From Planctomycetota bacterium (lineage in GTDB: Bacteria; Planctomycetota; UBA1135; UBA2386): DNA of 64,000 bases. Below the pieces are notes generated by a model. That model worked only from the letters and a program-made list of their open reading frames with translations, did not search any database and had not been told where the DNA came from. A program made the position numbers and the translations under genes. Positions within the stretch are counted from its first letter, which is position 1. The number at the start of each line of letters is the position of its first letter. This document shows, one piece after another, positions 24,876 to 33,031 of the stretch. Where the stretch lies: the NCBI GenBank assembly GCA_028281765.1, contig JANQJF010000096.1, positions 62,001-126,000 on the forward strand. Direction: 5' to 3'.

Positions 24876-26111
24876 ATGACCGTAACGCGACGAATCGGCC
24901 TCTCACTCGGCGCCGACCTGTGCTGGCCGCAGTGTTTCGAGGACATCCTCGCCGAGCTCCAACCCCAAGTGGAAGTCGGCGGCGAGAAGATCCAGTTCGA
25001 GCTCGACCGAGTCTCGATCGAGCCGTTCAACCTGCAGAAGCCGGTGACCTACGACGTCATCGTCGACCGGCTCACGCACTGGTACCACACGAGCCGTGAG
25101 TGGATCAAGAAGGCCGTGATCCTCGACGGGACCTACGTGTTCAACAACCCGTGGTCCGTGCAGTCGATGGAGAAGCAGACGGCGTACTGCGCGATGATGC
25201 GGCTCGGCATGCCGATCCCCGAGACGATCCTCGTGCCGCCGAAGGAATACGAGACGAGCAACGATCTGCAGCCGACCCTCGAGCGCTACGCGAAGCTGTT
25301 CGATCTCGAGGAGCTCGGCAACGCGCTCGGCTATCCGCTCTTCATGAAGCCGTACGACGGCGGAGGCTGGGTCGGGGTCAACAAGATCGACGACATCGGC
25401 ATGCTGCGCGAAGCGTACGACAGCAGCGGCAAGTTCGTCATGCACCTGCAGGCCGCGGTTGCGCCGTTCGAGCAGTTCGTCCGGGGGATCGGTCTCGGCC
25501 CGCGTGTCCATCTCGTGTCGTACGATCCGAGCGCGCCCCTGCACGAGCGCTACCGCCAGGACGTCGACTTCCTCGACGACGACGACGCCCAGCTGATCCG
25601 CGACACGACACTGACGATCAACGCGTTCTTCGGCTGGGACTTCAACTCGTGCGAGCTGCTGCTCAAGGAAGGCACCTGGTATCCGATCGACTTCGCGAAC
25701 CCTTGCCCGGATTCGCAGGTGACGTCGCTGCACGTGCACTTCCCCTGGCTCGTCAAGACCAAGCTGCAGTGGGCGCTGTTTTGCGCGGCGACCAAGCGCC
25801 CGTTCCGGCAGAACCTCAACTGGGCGCCGTTCTACGAGATCGCTGAGCGGGACATGCCGTATCGCGAGAAGCTGCGCGAGTACGCGAAGCTCGCCGATGC
25901 GCACTTCGAGACCGAGAAGTTCGAAGACTTCTGCAAGACGCAGCTGACGGACCTGCACGAAGTGACGTGGAACTACTTCGGCACCGATCGGGCCAAGGAC
26001 GCGGTGCGCAAGAAGGTGCACGCTCTGTTCCCGGAGAACGAGTGGGACGAGTTCGTCGATCTGTTCTGGAGTCAGATCCAGATCTGGCGTGAGCGGGAGA
26101 AGCGATCGTGA
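24876..26111 (+). CDS. second ATP-grasp ligase (RimK/glutathione-synthetase-like)
   Basis: 411 residues, starting 36 bp after the esterase. N-terminal lid and Rossmann part 1-95 (GLSLGADLCWPQ...). The ATP-grasp fold is at about 95-300: EKQTAYCAMMRLGMPIPETI, YPLFMKPYDGGGWVGVNKI (Lys158), a central RDTTLTINAFFGWDFNSCEL and YPIDFANPCPDSQ (substrate/Mg). The C-terminal region of about 110 residues is helical and acidic. It is not closely similar to the first ATP-grasp protein of the operon, so two different ligation steps are expected. Reaction type (amide or peptide bond formation) is from the family; substrates are unknown. It overlaps the last operon gene by 4 bp (GTGA). Confidence 0.85.
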   Translation: MTVTRRIGLSLGADLCWPQCFEDILAELQPQVEVGGEKIQFELDRVSIEPFNLQKPVTYDVIVDRLTHWYHTSREWIKKAVILDGTYVFNNPWSVQSMEKQTAYCAMMRLGMPIPETILVPPKEYETSNDLQPTLERYAKLFDLEELGNALGYPLFMKPYDGGGWVGVNKIDDIGMLREAYDSSGKFVMHLQAAVAPFEQFVRGIGLGPRVHLVSYDPSAPLHERYRQDVDFLDDDDAQLIRDTTLTINAFFGWDFNSCELLLKEGTWYPIDFANPCPDSQVTSLHVHFPWLVKTKLQWALFCAATKRPFRQNLNWAPFYEIAERDMPYREKLREYAKLADAHFETEKFEDFCKTQLTDLHEVTWNYFGTDRAKDAVRKKVHALFPENEWDEFVDLFWSQIQIWREREKRS

Positions 26112-26848
26112 GCAAGGAAGTCGGCAAGTGGTTCTCGCACCGCGTCGGTCAAGAGGTGCAGCTCGTCCGCTGGGGCGAGAGCGGCACGCCGGTGCTCGTG
26201 TTTCCGACGGCAGGAGGTGACGCGGAAGAGGGGGAGCGCTTCTACCTCATCGATGCGATCAGCGACTCGCTCGCGGACTGCCGCGCCAAGGCGTACTCCG
26301 TCGACAGCATCGCCGGCCAGGCGTGGACCGAACGCGGCGCCACGATGCAGAGCGCGGCGGACATGCAGAACCGATTCGACGAGATGATCGTCGAGGAGAT
26401 CGTGCCCGCGATCCGGCAGGACTGCGGCGGTGACGAGGACATGAAGATCGTCGTCGCTGGCGCCTCGATCGGTGCGTTCAACGCGCTCGCCGCGATCTGT
26501 CGCCACCCGGACGTCTTCTCGAAGGCGATCTGCATGAGCGGGACCTACGACATGCGGAAGTTCATGGAGGGGCCGGTGATCCCGGATTACCACCGCGCGT
26601 CGCCGCTGCACTTCGTGCCGGAGATCCCGGAGGACTCGCCGCACCTCGAGAAGCTCCGGGAGACGTTCGTACTTCTGGCGCACGGTAAAGGCCGCTACGA
26701 GAGCCCCGAGGAATCGTGGCGCGTCGCGAGCTGTCTCGGCGCTCGCGAGATCCCGAATCGGGTCGACGAGTGGGGCGAGGAGTGGCACCACGACTGGGTT
26801 ACTTGGCGCGACATGTTGCCGAAGTACCTCGACGAGCTATTGGACTGA
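26108..26848 (+). CDS. alpha/beta-hydrolase, last gene of the ATP-grasp operon
   Basis: 246 residues. Nucleophile elbow GASIGAF (Ser120) after VVVAGAS. Early VLVFPTAGGDAEEG resembles the oxyanion loop of the esterase D/PHB-depolymerase group. A terminal EEWHHDWVTW supplies the probable catalytic His. No signal peptide, so it is cytoplasmic. The GTG start overlaps the stop of the second ATP-grasp gene. Together with the enterochelin-esterase-like gene it gives the operon two distinct hydrolases, perhaps for trimming or product release (inference). Confidence 0.85.
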   Translation: MSKEVGKWFSHRVGQEVQLVRWGESGTPVLVFPTAGGDAEEGERFYLIDAISDSLADCRAKAYSVDSIAGQAWTERGATMQSAADMQNRFDEMIVEEIVPAIRQDCGGDEDMKIVVAGASIGAFNALAAICRHPDVFSKAICMSGTYDMRKFMEGPVIPDYHRASPLHFVPEIPEDSPHLEKLRETFVLLAHGKGRYESPEESWRVASCLGAREIPNRVDEWGEEWHHDWVTWRDMLPKYLDELLD

Positions 26849-27051
26849 CGGAGCCGCCAGGGCGTATTCCGGTCCCGCCACGTGTCGGATTCGCCGCTCC
26901 GACGGTTCGAGCCATTTCCGATCTGCCGATCTCACCGCGACTTGCGGGGGGTACCCCCGAAAAGGCCGTGGGTCGGGTTAGCATTGAGAGGGCCCGATCC
27001 GCGACAATCGAGGCCCCCTCTGACCCATTCCTTCCCTCCCTCCTCGTGAAC

Positions 27052-28206
27052 ATGAACGCGTTCCGCGCCGGCGCCGCCGGTCTTTGCTTCCTCTTCGCGC
27101 CGCAGCTGTGCGCCCAGGATCCGGTCCTCAACGAGCAGCTCGGGGCGTTGGTCGACACCAACATCACCGGCGCGACCCGTCAGGGCGGCGTCGGCAGCAA
27201 CGTCGCATATGACGCGCTGTTCCCGCGCGAGGACTTCCAGGGCTGGGGCTTCGACCCGACGGCGCTCGGCTTCCACCGCATCAACGGCGCTCGCGTCGTG
27301 CTCGCGGACCTCGACAGCAGCACTGCCGAGATGGTCGAGATCTGGGTCTACCCCGAAGACGCGACGAACCCGGGCAACCCCGACTTCACGAACCCGGCGG
27401 GCGGCTTCGTCTTCCCCGTGTTCGGTGGTGGCAACCCCGGCGAACTCCAGTCGTTCCGCCTGGACCTGACGTTCCCGACGCCGGTTCTCGTGCCGGATAC
27501 CGGTGACGTCTACTTCGAGATCTTCCTCGACGGCACCGACGCGCCGGAGACCTACGTCGCGACGATCCAAGGCGACGTGATCCCCGGGCGCGACTACGAC
27601 ATCGGCAACGGCCTCACGGCCGAGACGGGTCACGGCCTCGGGGACGGCGGCTACACGCTGCTGTTCGACTTCGACATCACGCAGGCGTTCTTCCAGGAGT
27701 CGCAGGTCCACATCACGCCGCTGTGTGAGGATCTCTCCGGTTTCGCTCTCGCGGCTGCGACTTCGCAGCTGAGCCTGCCGTCGCCGAACGGCGTCTACAC
27801 GGCGTCGTTCTTCTCGGCGCTGCAGCCCTGTGACACGATGGATCGGCAGGGCAACCCGCGCCAGGACGATCTCGCCTGGGTGTGGAACGACGGCCGCACG
27901 GTCGGCGGCGAGACCGTTGTCGTGCTGATGCAGCCCGACGGCTTTGCCGCGGCGCCGCTCGGCCTCGACCTGTTCGTGCCGGGCTCGACCGGCGGCCTGT
28001 GCCTGAACATCGCGAGTGGCGTGCCGCTCGTCGAGATCGGCCAGGCGATGACGGACGTCGATGGTCGCGCGTCGAACGTGCTGTCGATCCCGGCTTCCGC
28101 GCGCGGCACGCTCGCGGGCCAGGCCTACACGCTGCAGGCCTTCTCGCTCGACTTCGTCGGCGCGCGCGTTCTCGCGTCCGGCTGCGGCCAGAACCAGTGG
28201 TTCTGA
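27052..28206 (+). CDS. secreted protein of unknown function with planctomycete C-terminal module
   Basis: 384 residues from the ATG at 27052; a GTG 6 nt earlier is possible. Signal peptide MNAFRAGAAGLCFLFAPQLCAQ. The middle part (about 60-225) is beta-rich with VEIWVYPEDATNPG. The last 140 residues resemble the module seen in other exported proteins of the window: VVLMQPDGF, then LCLNIASGVPL, then a LSIPASARGTLAGQAYTLQA-like stretch and a Cys-containing end (GCGQNQWF). Preceded by a 203-bp spacer without gene evidence and followed by a convergent acyltransferase-like gene. Probably extracellular or periplasmic. Confidence 0.8.
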   Translation: MNAFRAGAAGLCFLFAPQLCAQDPVLNEQLGALVDTNITGATRQGGVGSNVAYDALFPREDFQGWGFDPTALGFHRINGARVVLADLDSSTAEMVEIWVYPEDATNPGNPDFTNPAGGFVFPVFGGGNPGELQSFRLDLTFPTPVLVPDTGDVYFEIFLDGTDAPETYVATIQGDVIPGRDYDIGNGLTAETGHGLGDGGYTLLFDFDITQAFFQESQVHITPLCEDLSGFALAAATSQLSLPSPNGVYTASFFSALQPCDTMDRQGNPRQDDLAWVWNDGRTVGGETVVVLMQPDGFAAAPLGLDLFVPGSTGGLCLNIASGVPLVEIGQAMTDVDGRASNVLSIPASARGTLAGQAYTLQAFSLDFVGARVLASGCGQNQWF

Positions 28207-28212
28207 GAGCGC

Positions 28213-28229
28213 CCTCCGCCGTCCGGAGG
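28213..28229. terminator. small hairpin between convergent genes
   Basis: 6-bp stem (28213-28218 with 28224-28229) and 5-nt loop in the 30-bp gap between the secreted protein and the acyltransferase-like gene. No T-tract in either direction. Confidence 0.3.
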
Positions 28230-28236
28230 ATCTGAC

Positions 28237-29433
28237 TCAGAAGAAGCGGAGCACGCTGTTCGGGTTCCGCCGCTTCACGCCTCGATACCAGAGGCAGAGT
28301 GGGTAGAGCGCGGCCATCGTCGCGGCCGCGCCGATCCACGCGCTCTCGAGGCCCCACGGCTTGGGCGCCATGACGCGGTACGCGTCCCAGCCGAACACCG
28401 CGATGCGGAACGCCCACATCAGGTGTGCGTGCAGCAGGTAGAAGAATAGCGCGGTCTGGCCGAAGACGATGAGCGGGCCGCGGCTGTTCGCGCGGCCGGG
28501 CATGCGCATGAGCGCGGCGAGGATCCACGCCATCAGGCCGAGTTCGAGCGCGTAGAACGCGAGGCTCGGCGGATACTTGCTCACCTGCAGCCAGCGCAGC
28601 CAGTTGTCGTCGGTGACGGGTAGCCAGTAGTTGCCGTAGCCGTTGCACAGGCGCTGCACGACGAACGCGAGCAGGCCGATCGTGCCTGAGACCAGCAGCA
28701 GGCGCGTCGCCTGCCGCTGTCCCGTCGCATCCGCGAGGCGTGGAGCGATCCAGCGGCCGAAGCTCCAGCCGAGCATCATCGCGGCGAGCCATGGCAGGAT
28801 CGGGTACAGGAACAACACCTTGCCGACCGCGAACGGGTCGGCCGCCGGGGCTTCGAACGGCAGGTCGTAGAATCCCATCGTGAACAGCATGCCCTCGGTC
28901 GGGGTTGCCATCGGGAGCGGGCTCGGCGTCGGCTTGTAGCCGACCGCCGCGGTGAGCCATTCGCCGCACACGATCCACGCGACCGCGAGGGACGCGATCC
29001 AAGCGTTCGGCAGGCGCCTGAGCGCGATCATGCAGAGGATCGATCCGCCGATCGCGAACAGGACCTGCAGCAGGGGGAAGGTCGCGTTCAGCGAGAACCA
29101 CACTTCGAGCGCGATCAGGATCAGTCCACGCGCCAGCAGGTGGCTGTCGATCTGGCGCGCAGAGTCGCCACGAGCGATGCGCTTCTCGACCGACAGCGCG
29201 AGGGCCGCGCCGGCGAGGAACACGAACGTCGGCGCACAGAGATGCGTGACCCATCGCGTCAGGAAGATCGCCGCCGATGGCAGCTCCGCGCCCGCTGCGC
29301 CGAACGCGTAGGCGTCCGCGCCGAACTTGTCCGCGCTGAATACCGCGGACGCGTGGTCGACGGCCATCAGCGCCATGACGATGCCGCGCATGCGGTCGAA
29401 GGCCAGCAGCCGTTCGGCGGGAGACGCGCTCAT
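28237..29433 (-). CDS. membrane protein of the DUF1624/HGSNAT acetyltransferase-like family
   Basis: 398 residues with about ten hydrophobic segments. The N-terminus RLLAFDRMRGIVMALMAVDH is the signature start of this family, in which a transmembrane acetyltransferase fold moves acyl groups across the membrane to sugars. Other supporting pieces are THLCAPTFVFLAGAALALS and VFGQTALFFYLLHAHLMW. The C-terminus is basic (RRNPNSVLRFF). It ends a likely three-gene unit (30959-32863, 29471-30916, then this gene) with short gaps. Probable role: acylation of an exported glycan or envelope component (inference). Confidence 0.85.
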   Translation of the reverse strand: MSASPAERLLAFDRMRGIVMALMAVDHASAVFSADKFGADAYAFGAAGAELPSAAIFLTRWVTHLCAPTFVFLAGAALALSVEKRIARGDSARQIDSHLLARGLILIALEVWFSLNATFPLLQVLFAIGGSILCMIALRRLPNAWIASLAVAWIVCGEWLTAAVGYKPTPSPLPMATPTEGMLFTMGFYDLPFEAPAADPFAVGKVLFLYPILPWLAAMMLGWSFGRWIAPRLADATGQRQATRLLLVSGTIGLLAFVVQRLCNGYGNYWLPVTDDNWLRWLQVSKYPPSLAFYALELGLMAWILAALMRMPGRANSRGPLIVFGQTALFFYLLHAHLMWAFRIAVFGWDAYRVMAPKPWGLESAWIGAAATMAALYPLCLWYRGVKRRNPNSVLRFF

Positions 29434-29470
29434 GCCGCGATCGTAGCGCGGTGGTGCGCAACGGGCGTGC

Positions 29471-30916
29471 TCACTTGACGAGGGCGAGCGGTTTCGGGTC
29501 GCCGTCCTCGGGCACGACGATGCGCTGCGCGAGCACCTGGCGCTCCTGCACGATCGAGTATTCGCCGGCCGGGAGATCGCCGAACACGAACTGGCCGCGG
29601 GAGTTCGTCCAGCCCATGCGCCGCGTGGCGTAGAGGACGAGGTCTTGGAAGGTCGTCTCGTGCCCGGCGCTCGTCCAGCGGTCTTCGTTGCAGCCGATCA
29701 GCGCGACGCCGACGCCGCGGATCGGATCGCCGTTTTGCTTCTTCAGCGTGCCGCGCAGCACGCGGCGCGGGCGCATCACGATGTCCTCGAACACCGGGTG
29801 CGACTCTTCGTCGATGTACGGGAAGTTGTAGAGCAGCGTCGCGAACGAGTCGTGTCGCACCATGAGCACGTAGTCGAGTCGCTCGCGGCGCAGGTTGTCG
29901 ATACGGAATCGGCCGTCGCGCCCGGTGCGCGTCGGGATCCAGTCGACCTCATCGGTCGGGCCGTCGTGACGCTTGCCGATCGCCGCGACGTAGCAGTCGC
30001 GCACCGGTCGGTCGGATCCGTCGAGGATGCGACCCCTCGCGACCGCGCCTTTCATCAGCGCGAAGTCGTGCCGTGCGCGCCCGTCCTTCCCGCTCGGTGC
30101 GACGATCTGTGCCGTCGCGTAGCCGCGCGCGCGGGCGTGGATCGGGTGCACGACCGGACCGCCGAGGCCTCGAATCGCGTAGTGGCCGTTCGCGTCCGAC
30201 TTCGTGCGCAGGTGCAAGCTGCGACCGAGGCCCACCTCGGCGTTGCGGATCGGCTTGCCGGTCTTGGCGTCGCGAACCGTGCCGCTGAGAGTCCCGCCGC
30301 GCTCGGAGCGGAATTGGAGCCGGCCCGAACCGCCCGGGAACATGTGGATCGACTGCCACCTCGGGATCCACGTGTTGCGCGGCTCGACCGAGACGACGAT
30401 CGAGCCCGGCGTGAGGCGCGGGACGTGCAGGTTGCCCTGCGGATCCGTTCTGGTGTCGAACGCTTCGAGCAGGGTCTTCGTGTTCCAGCCGCGCACGCGG
30501 GCCGGTGCGGAGGTGCCCCCTGGTCCCCGTGATTCGATCGTGAGCGCGGTCGCCTTGCGGAGCTGCACGGTGACGACGTCGCCGCCGTAGAGTCGTCTAC
30601 GCTGTTCGATCGCGTAGGGAGCCTTGTCGACGACGAGGCGTATCGCCAGGTTCGGAGGGACGTGGATCGCGAAGGTGCCGTCGTTCCGCGTCGGGCGCTT
30701 GCCGATCGAGCGGAACTCGCGTCGGTAGTCGGGGTCGAGGCACGCGAACTCGTCGCCGGGGCAGCGCAGGACTTCGACCGTCGCACCGTCGACGCCGAGC
30801 CCGTGTGGATCGAGCACGCGTCCGCGTAGGACGCTGAGATCGACCGCGTCTTGCGCGGCAGCGCTCGCCCCGACGAACAGCAGGACTCCGACCCTCAGTT
30901 TGCCCAGCATCGACAC
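29471..30916 (-). CDS. secreted CarbReg repeat protein
   Basis: 481 residues. The GTG at 30916 or the ATG two codons later starts a signal peptide (LGKLRVGVLLFVGASAAAQD). Repeated CarbReg-type beta-sandwich units follow: LRGRVLDPHGLGVDGATVEV, GTSAPARVRGWN, GTVRDAKTGKPIRNAEVGLG, RGRILDGSDRPVRDCYVAAI, RGTLKKQNGDPIRGVGVALI and RGQFVFGDLPAGEYSIVQER, at intervals of about 70-100 residues. No membrane anchor at the C-terminus. Likely a structural or ligand-binding extracellular protein. Second gene of the presumed three-gene unit. Confidence 0.8.
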   Translation of the reverse strand: MSMLGKLRVGVLLFVGASAAAQDAVDLSVLRGRVLDPHGLGVDGATVEVLRCPGDEFACLDPDYRREFRSIGKRPTRNDGTFAIHVPPNLAIRLVVDKAPYAIEQRRRLYGGDVVTVQLRKATALTIESRGPGGTSAPARVRGWNTKTLLEAFDTRTDPQGNLHVPRLTPGSIVVSVEPRNTWIPRWQSIHMFPGGSGRLQFRSERGGTLSGTVRDAKTGKPIRNAEVGLGRSLHLRTKSDANGHYAIRGLGGPVVHPIHARARGYATAQIVAPSGKDGRARHDFALMKGAVARGRILDGSDRPVRDCYVAAIGKRHDGPTDEVDWIPTRTGRDGRFRIDNLRRERLDYVLMVRHDSFATLLYNFPYIDEESHPVFEDIVMRPRRVLRGTLKKQNGDPIRGVGVALIGCNEDRWTSAGHETTFQDLVLYATRRMGWTNSRGQFVFGDLPAGEYSIVQERQVLAQRIVVPEDGDPKPLALVK

Positions 30917-30958
30917 CCTGACGATTGTCGTCGAATCGAACTCCGCGCGGGGCCGGGT

Positions 30959-32863
30959 TCAGCGAACCCGGGCAAAGAACCGGAATCGGTTGCCCTCGAG
31001 TCGCTCGCAGGCCACCGAGAAGTAGGTGCCGTTGAAGCCCGTGAGGGATCCGAAGTCGGTGTGTCCTTCGATCGGGATCGAGTTCATACGCGTGCTGCTC
31101 GTCGAGCCACCTTCGCTCCGCACTTCGTACGCGAATCGCGGCTCGTCGGAGCTGCCGATCAGGCTGAGGCGGCACGTCACGATCGGGCTGTCGGGTTTCT
31201 TGGTCGCGAACCAGGCCGCTTCGCCGAATTCGACGTCGAAGTGTCGCTCTTGCTCACCGTCGGGTTCGACCGCGACGTAGCCGGCTCGGCCCAGGGTCTC
31301 GAGGCTCTTCTCTGCGGGTTCGATGCCGAGTCGCTTGCCGAGCTTCTCGATCCGCTTGCGCTCGGAGGAGTCGACGTTGTGGGTCTGCGCGAGCATCCAG
31401 GCGAGCGCGCACGCATCGCGAGCCTGCTCCCCTTTGTCGGCCTTGTCGCACATCTCGGCGAGCAGGCGCCAGCGGGAGGCGCGCGGCGTCGGGTTCGCGT
31501 CGAGCGTTTCGAACATGAGCGCGCGCTGCGCATCGGTGAGATGCGAGCGGAACATCAAGAAGGTCGGGAGGGGAGCGCCCGCGACGCACGCCTCGTCGCG
31601 CACGCGCGCGATTCCTTCGGCGTCGAACCACATCTCGTAGCGGATCGCGAACCCGTGGTCCGGTTCGGTGATCTCCTCCGGCTCGCTGTCGGGGTCGAAG
31701 GTGCGGGGGAACGTCGTGGCTCGCGGCTTCGGGGGCCAGCGACTGAACCACATCCGCTCGTCGCCCCGTCTCATGAACTCGATCGCTTCCTCGGGATCAT
31801 TCGTGCCGACGCTGACCCTCCTCCAGCTGTCGACTTCCAGCTCTTCGATGAGCTCGTCGAGTACGACCGGCGTTGGTCGCGGGTCGTCGAACGTCCACGT
31901 CGTGCGATTGTGGATCAGCGGGACACACTCGGCCACGACGACGCGCGTGTCGCGCTTGCGAACCGACTCGGGAGGCGAGACCTCACGGAACTCGTATCCC
32001 GCCGGCGTCGACTGGGCGCTGCCGTTCTCGTCGTAGTACTCGGTGAGTCCCTCGATCAACGCGCCGTGCAGCCAGCCGTGGACCGACTTCGCGGGATCCC
32101 CGTAGACGGTCGAGCCCAGCGCCGTGCCGTAGCGGTGGAAGCGGAAGTCGAGCGTCCCGTCGAACTGCAGATAGCCGACGCGAATGTCGCGATGCGGGCT
32201 GTAGGTGTAGCCGTTCGGGCCCGGCGCTTGCCCGGCGGTCAGGGTGATCGGTCCCGCGATGCGCTGGTAGAACGGGATCGCGAGGTTGGACAGTGCGTGA
32301 GCGTCGAGCTGCACGTAGAAATCGGCGCCGCGAGCGCCTGACACGAACTCGTGGGAGAACGGATGACAGTCGACCTCGTGCACGAACGGGAGCGCGTCGA
32401 AGTCTCGCGCGAGTTGCCGCGCGGCAATGGCGACGACCGGATTGTCGTCGTGCAGGATGCGCACGTGGGAGAGGGCGACCGGTCGCTCTTGATCCGACTG
32501 ACTCGAGATCATGCTCGAGTTGGTCGTCGACGTGTGGACGCCGAGCCCGAAGCCGAACCCGGCGACATCGTCGCTCCAGTCCGGGCTGATCGGTGTGCCG
32601 ACGCCGAACTGCAGCCAGGCGATCGCGCCCAGTCCCCCGACGACGAGCACGTCCTTGAGCTTGTTGGCCGCGAGCAGACCGTAGCGTACGAACAGGACGT
32701 ACAGGATCGCGGCGAGCGGATTGAACAGCACCGAAGCCGCGACCCAGACGACGCGCGCGATCTTCGTCGAGCCGAACATCTCCGGCATCGTCTCGCGGTG
32801 CAGGCCGTCGCGCAGAAGCCAGGCCCAGATCGAAAACCAGGCGAAGAGAACGATGTAGGTCAT
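30959..32863 (-). CDS. membrane-anchored protein with large extracytoplasmic part, unknown
   Basis: 634 residues. Two or three N-terminal hydrophobic segments (about 3-17, 38-60 and 70-88; e.g. VVWVAASVLFNPLAAILYVL) are followed by about 540 soluble residues. The soluble part has no recognised motif. Notable pieces are HVRILHDDNPVVAIAARQLA, RDIRVGYLQFDGTLDFRFHR and a helical section at about 450-530 with a TPR-like feel (ASRWRLLAEMCDKADKGEQA). The N-terminal region resembles small phospholipase-D-nuclease-like membrane anchors, but this is weak. First gene of the unit containing the CarbReg and acyltransferase-like genes (42-bp and 37-bp gaps). Confidence 0.7.
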   Translation of the reverse strand: MTYIVLFAWFSIWAWLLRDGLHRETMPEMFGSTKIARVVWVAASVLFNPLAAILYVLFVRYGLLAANKLKDVLVVGGLGAIAWLQFGVGTPISPDWSDDVAGFGFGLGVHTSTTNSSMISSQSDQERPVALSHVRILHDDNPVVAIAARQLARDFDALPFVHEVDCHPFSHEFVSGARGADFYVQLDAHALSNLAIPFYQRIAGPITLTAGQAPGPNGYTYSPHRDIRVGYLQFDGTLDFRFHRYGTALGSTVYGDPAKSVHGWLHGALIEGLTEYYDENGSAQSTPAGYEFREVSPPESVRKRDTRVVVAECVPLIHNRTTWTFDDPRPTPVVLDELIEELEVDSWRRVSVGTNDPEEAIEFMRRGDERMWFSRWPPKPRATTFPRTFDPDSEPEEITEPDHGFAIRYEMWFDAEGIARVRDEACVAGAPLPTFLMFRSHLTDAQRALMFETLDANPTPRASRWRLLAEMCDKADKGEQARDACALAWMLAQTHNVDSSERKRIEKLGKRLGIEPAEKSLETLGRAGYVAVEPDGEQERHFDVEFGEAAWFATKKPDSPIVTCRLSLIGSSDEPRFAYEVRSEGGSTSSTRMNSIPIEGHTDFGSLTGFNGTYFSVACERLEGNRFRFFARVR

Positions 32864-33031
32864 GGGGGCTCGCGGGCAGGGCGCTCCTAGCGGGCGCCCC
32901 CGCGATTATTCATATGGGTGCTCTCGGATCTCGTCGTAAACCGCCTGCGCCGAGTGTGGCATCTCGGAACGGCGCTCGCTCTGATATGGGGCCCTTTCGA
33001 GACGACTCCCGCCGCAACCCCGCCGCCGCCC

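Noticed and set aside
26944..26960. GC hairpin with GTA loop and adjacent A-run as terminator of the ATP-grasp operon
   Set aside because: The A-run is on the wrong side for plus-strand termination; the short stem is expected by chance in GC-rich DNA.
32918..33031. Upstream extension of the ETF-QO gene as a signal sequence
   Set aside because: The extension is P/A-rich without cleavage site, and ETF-QO is cytoplasmic or peripheral to the inner membrane; the ATG at 33032 fits family N-termini.
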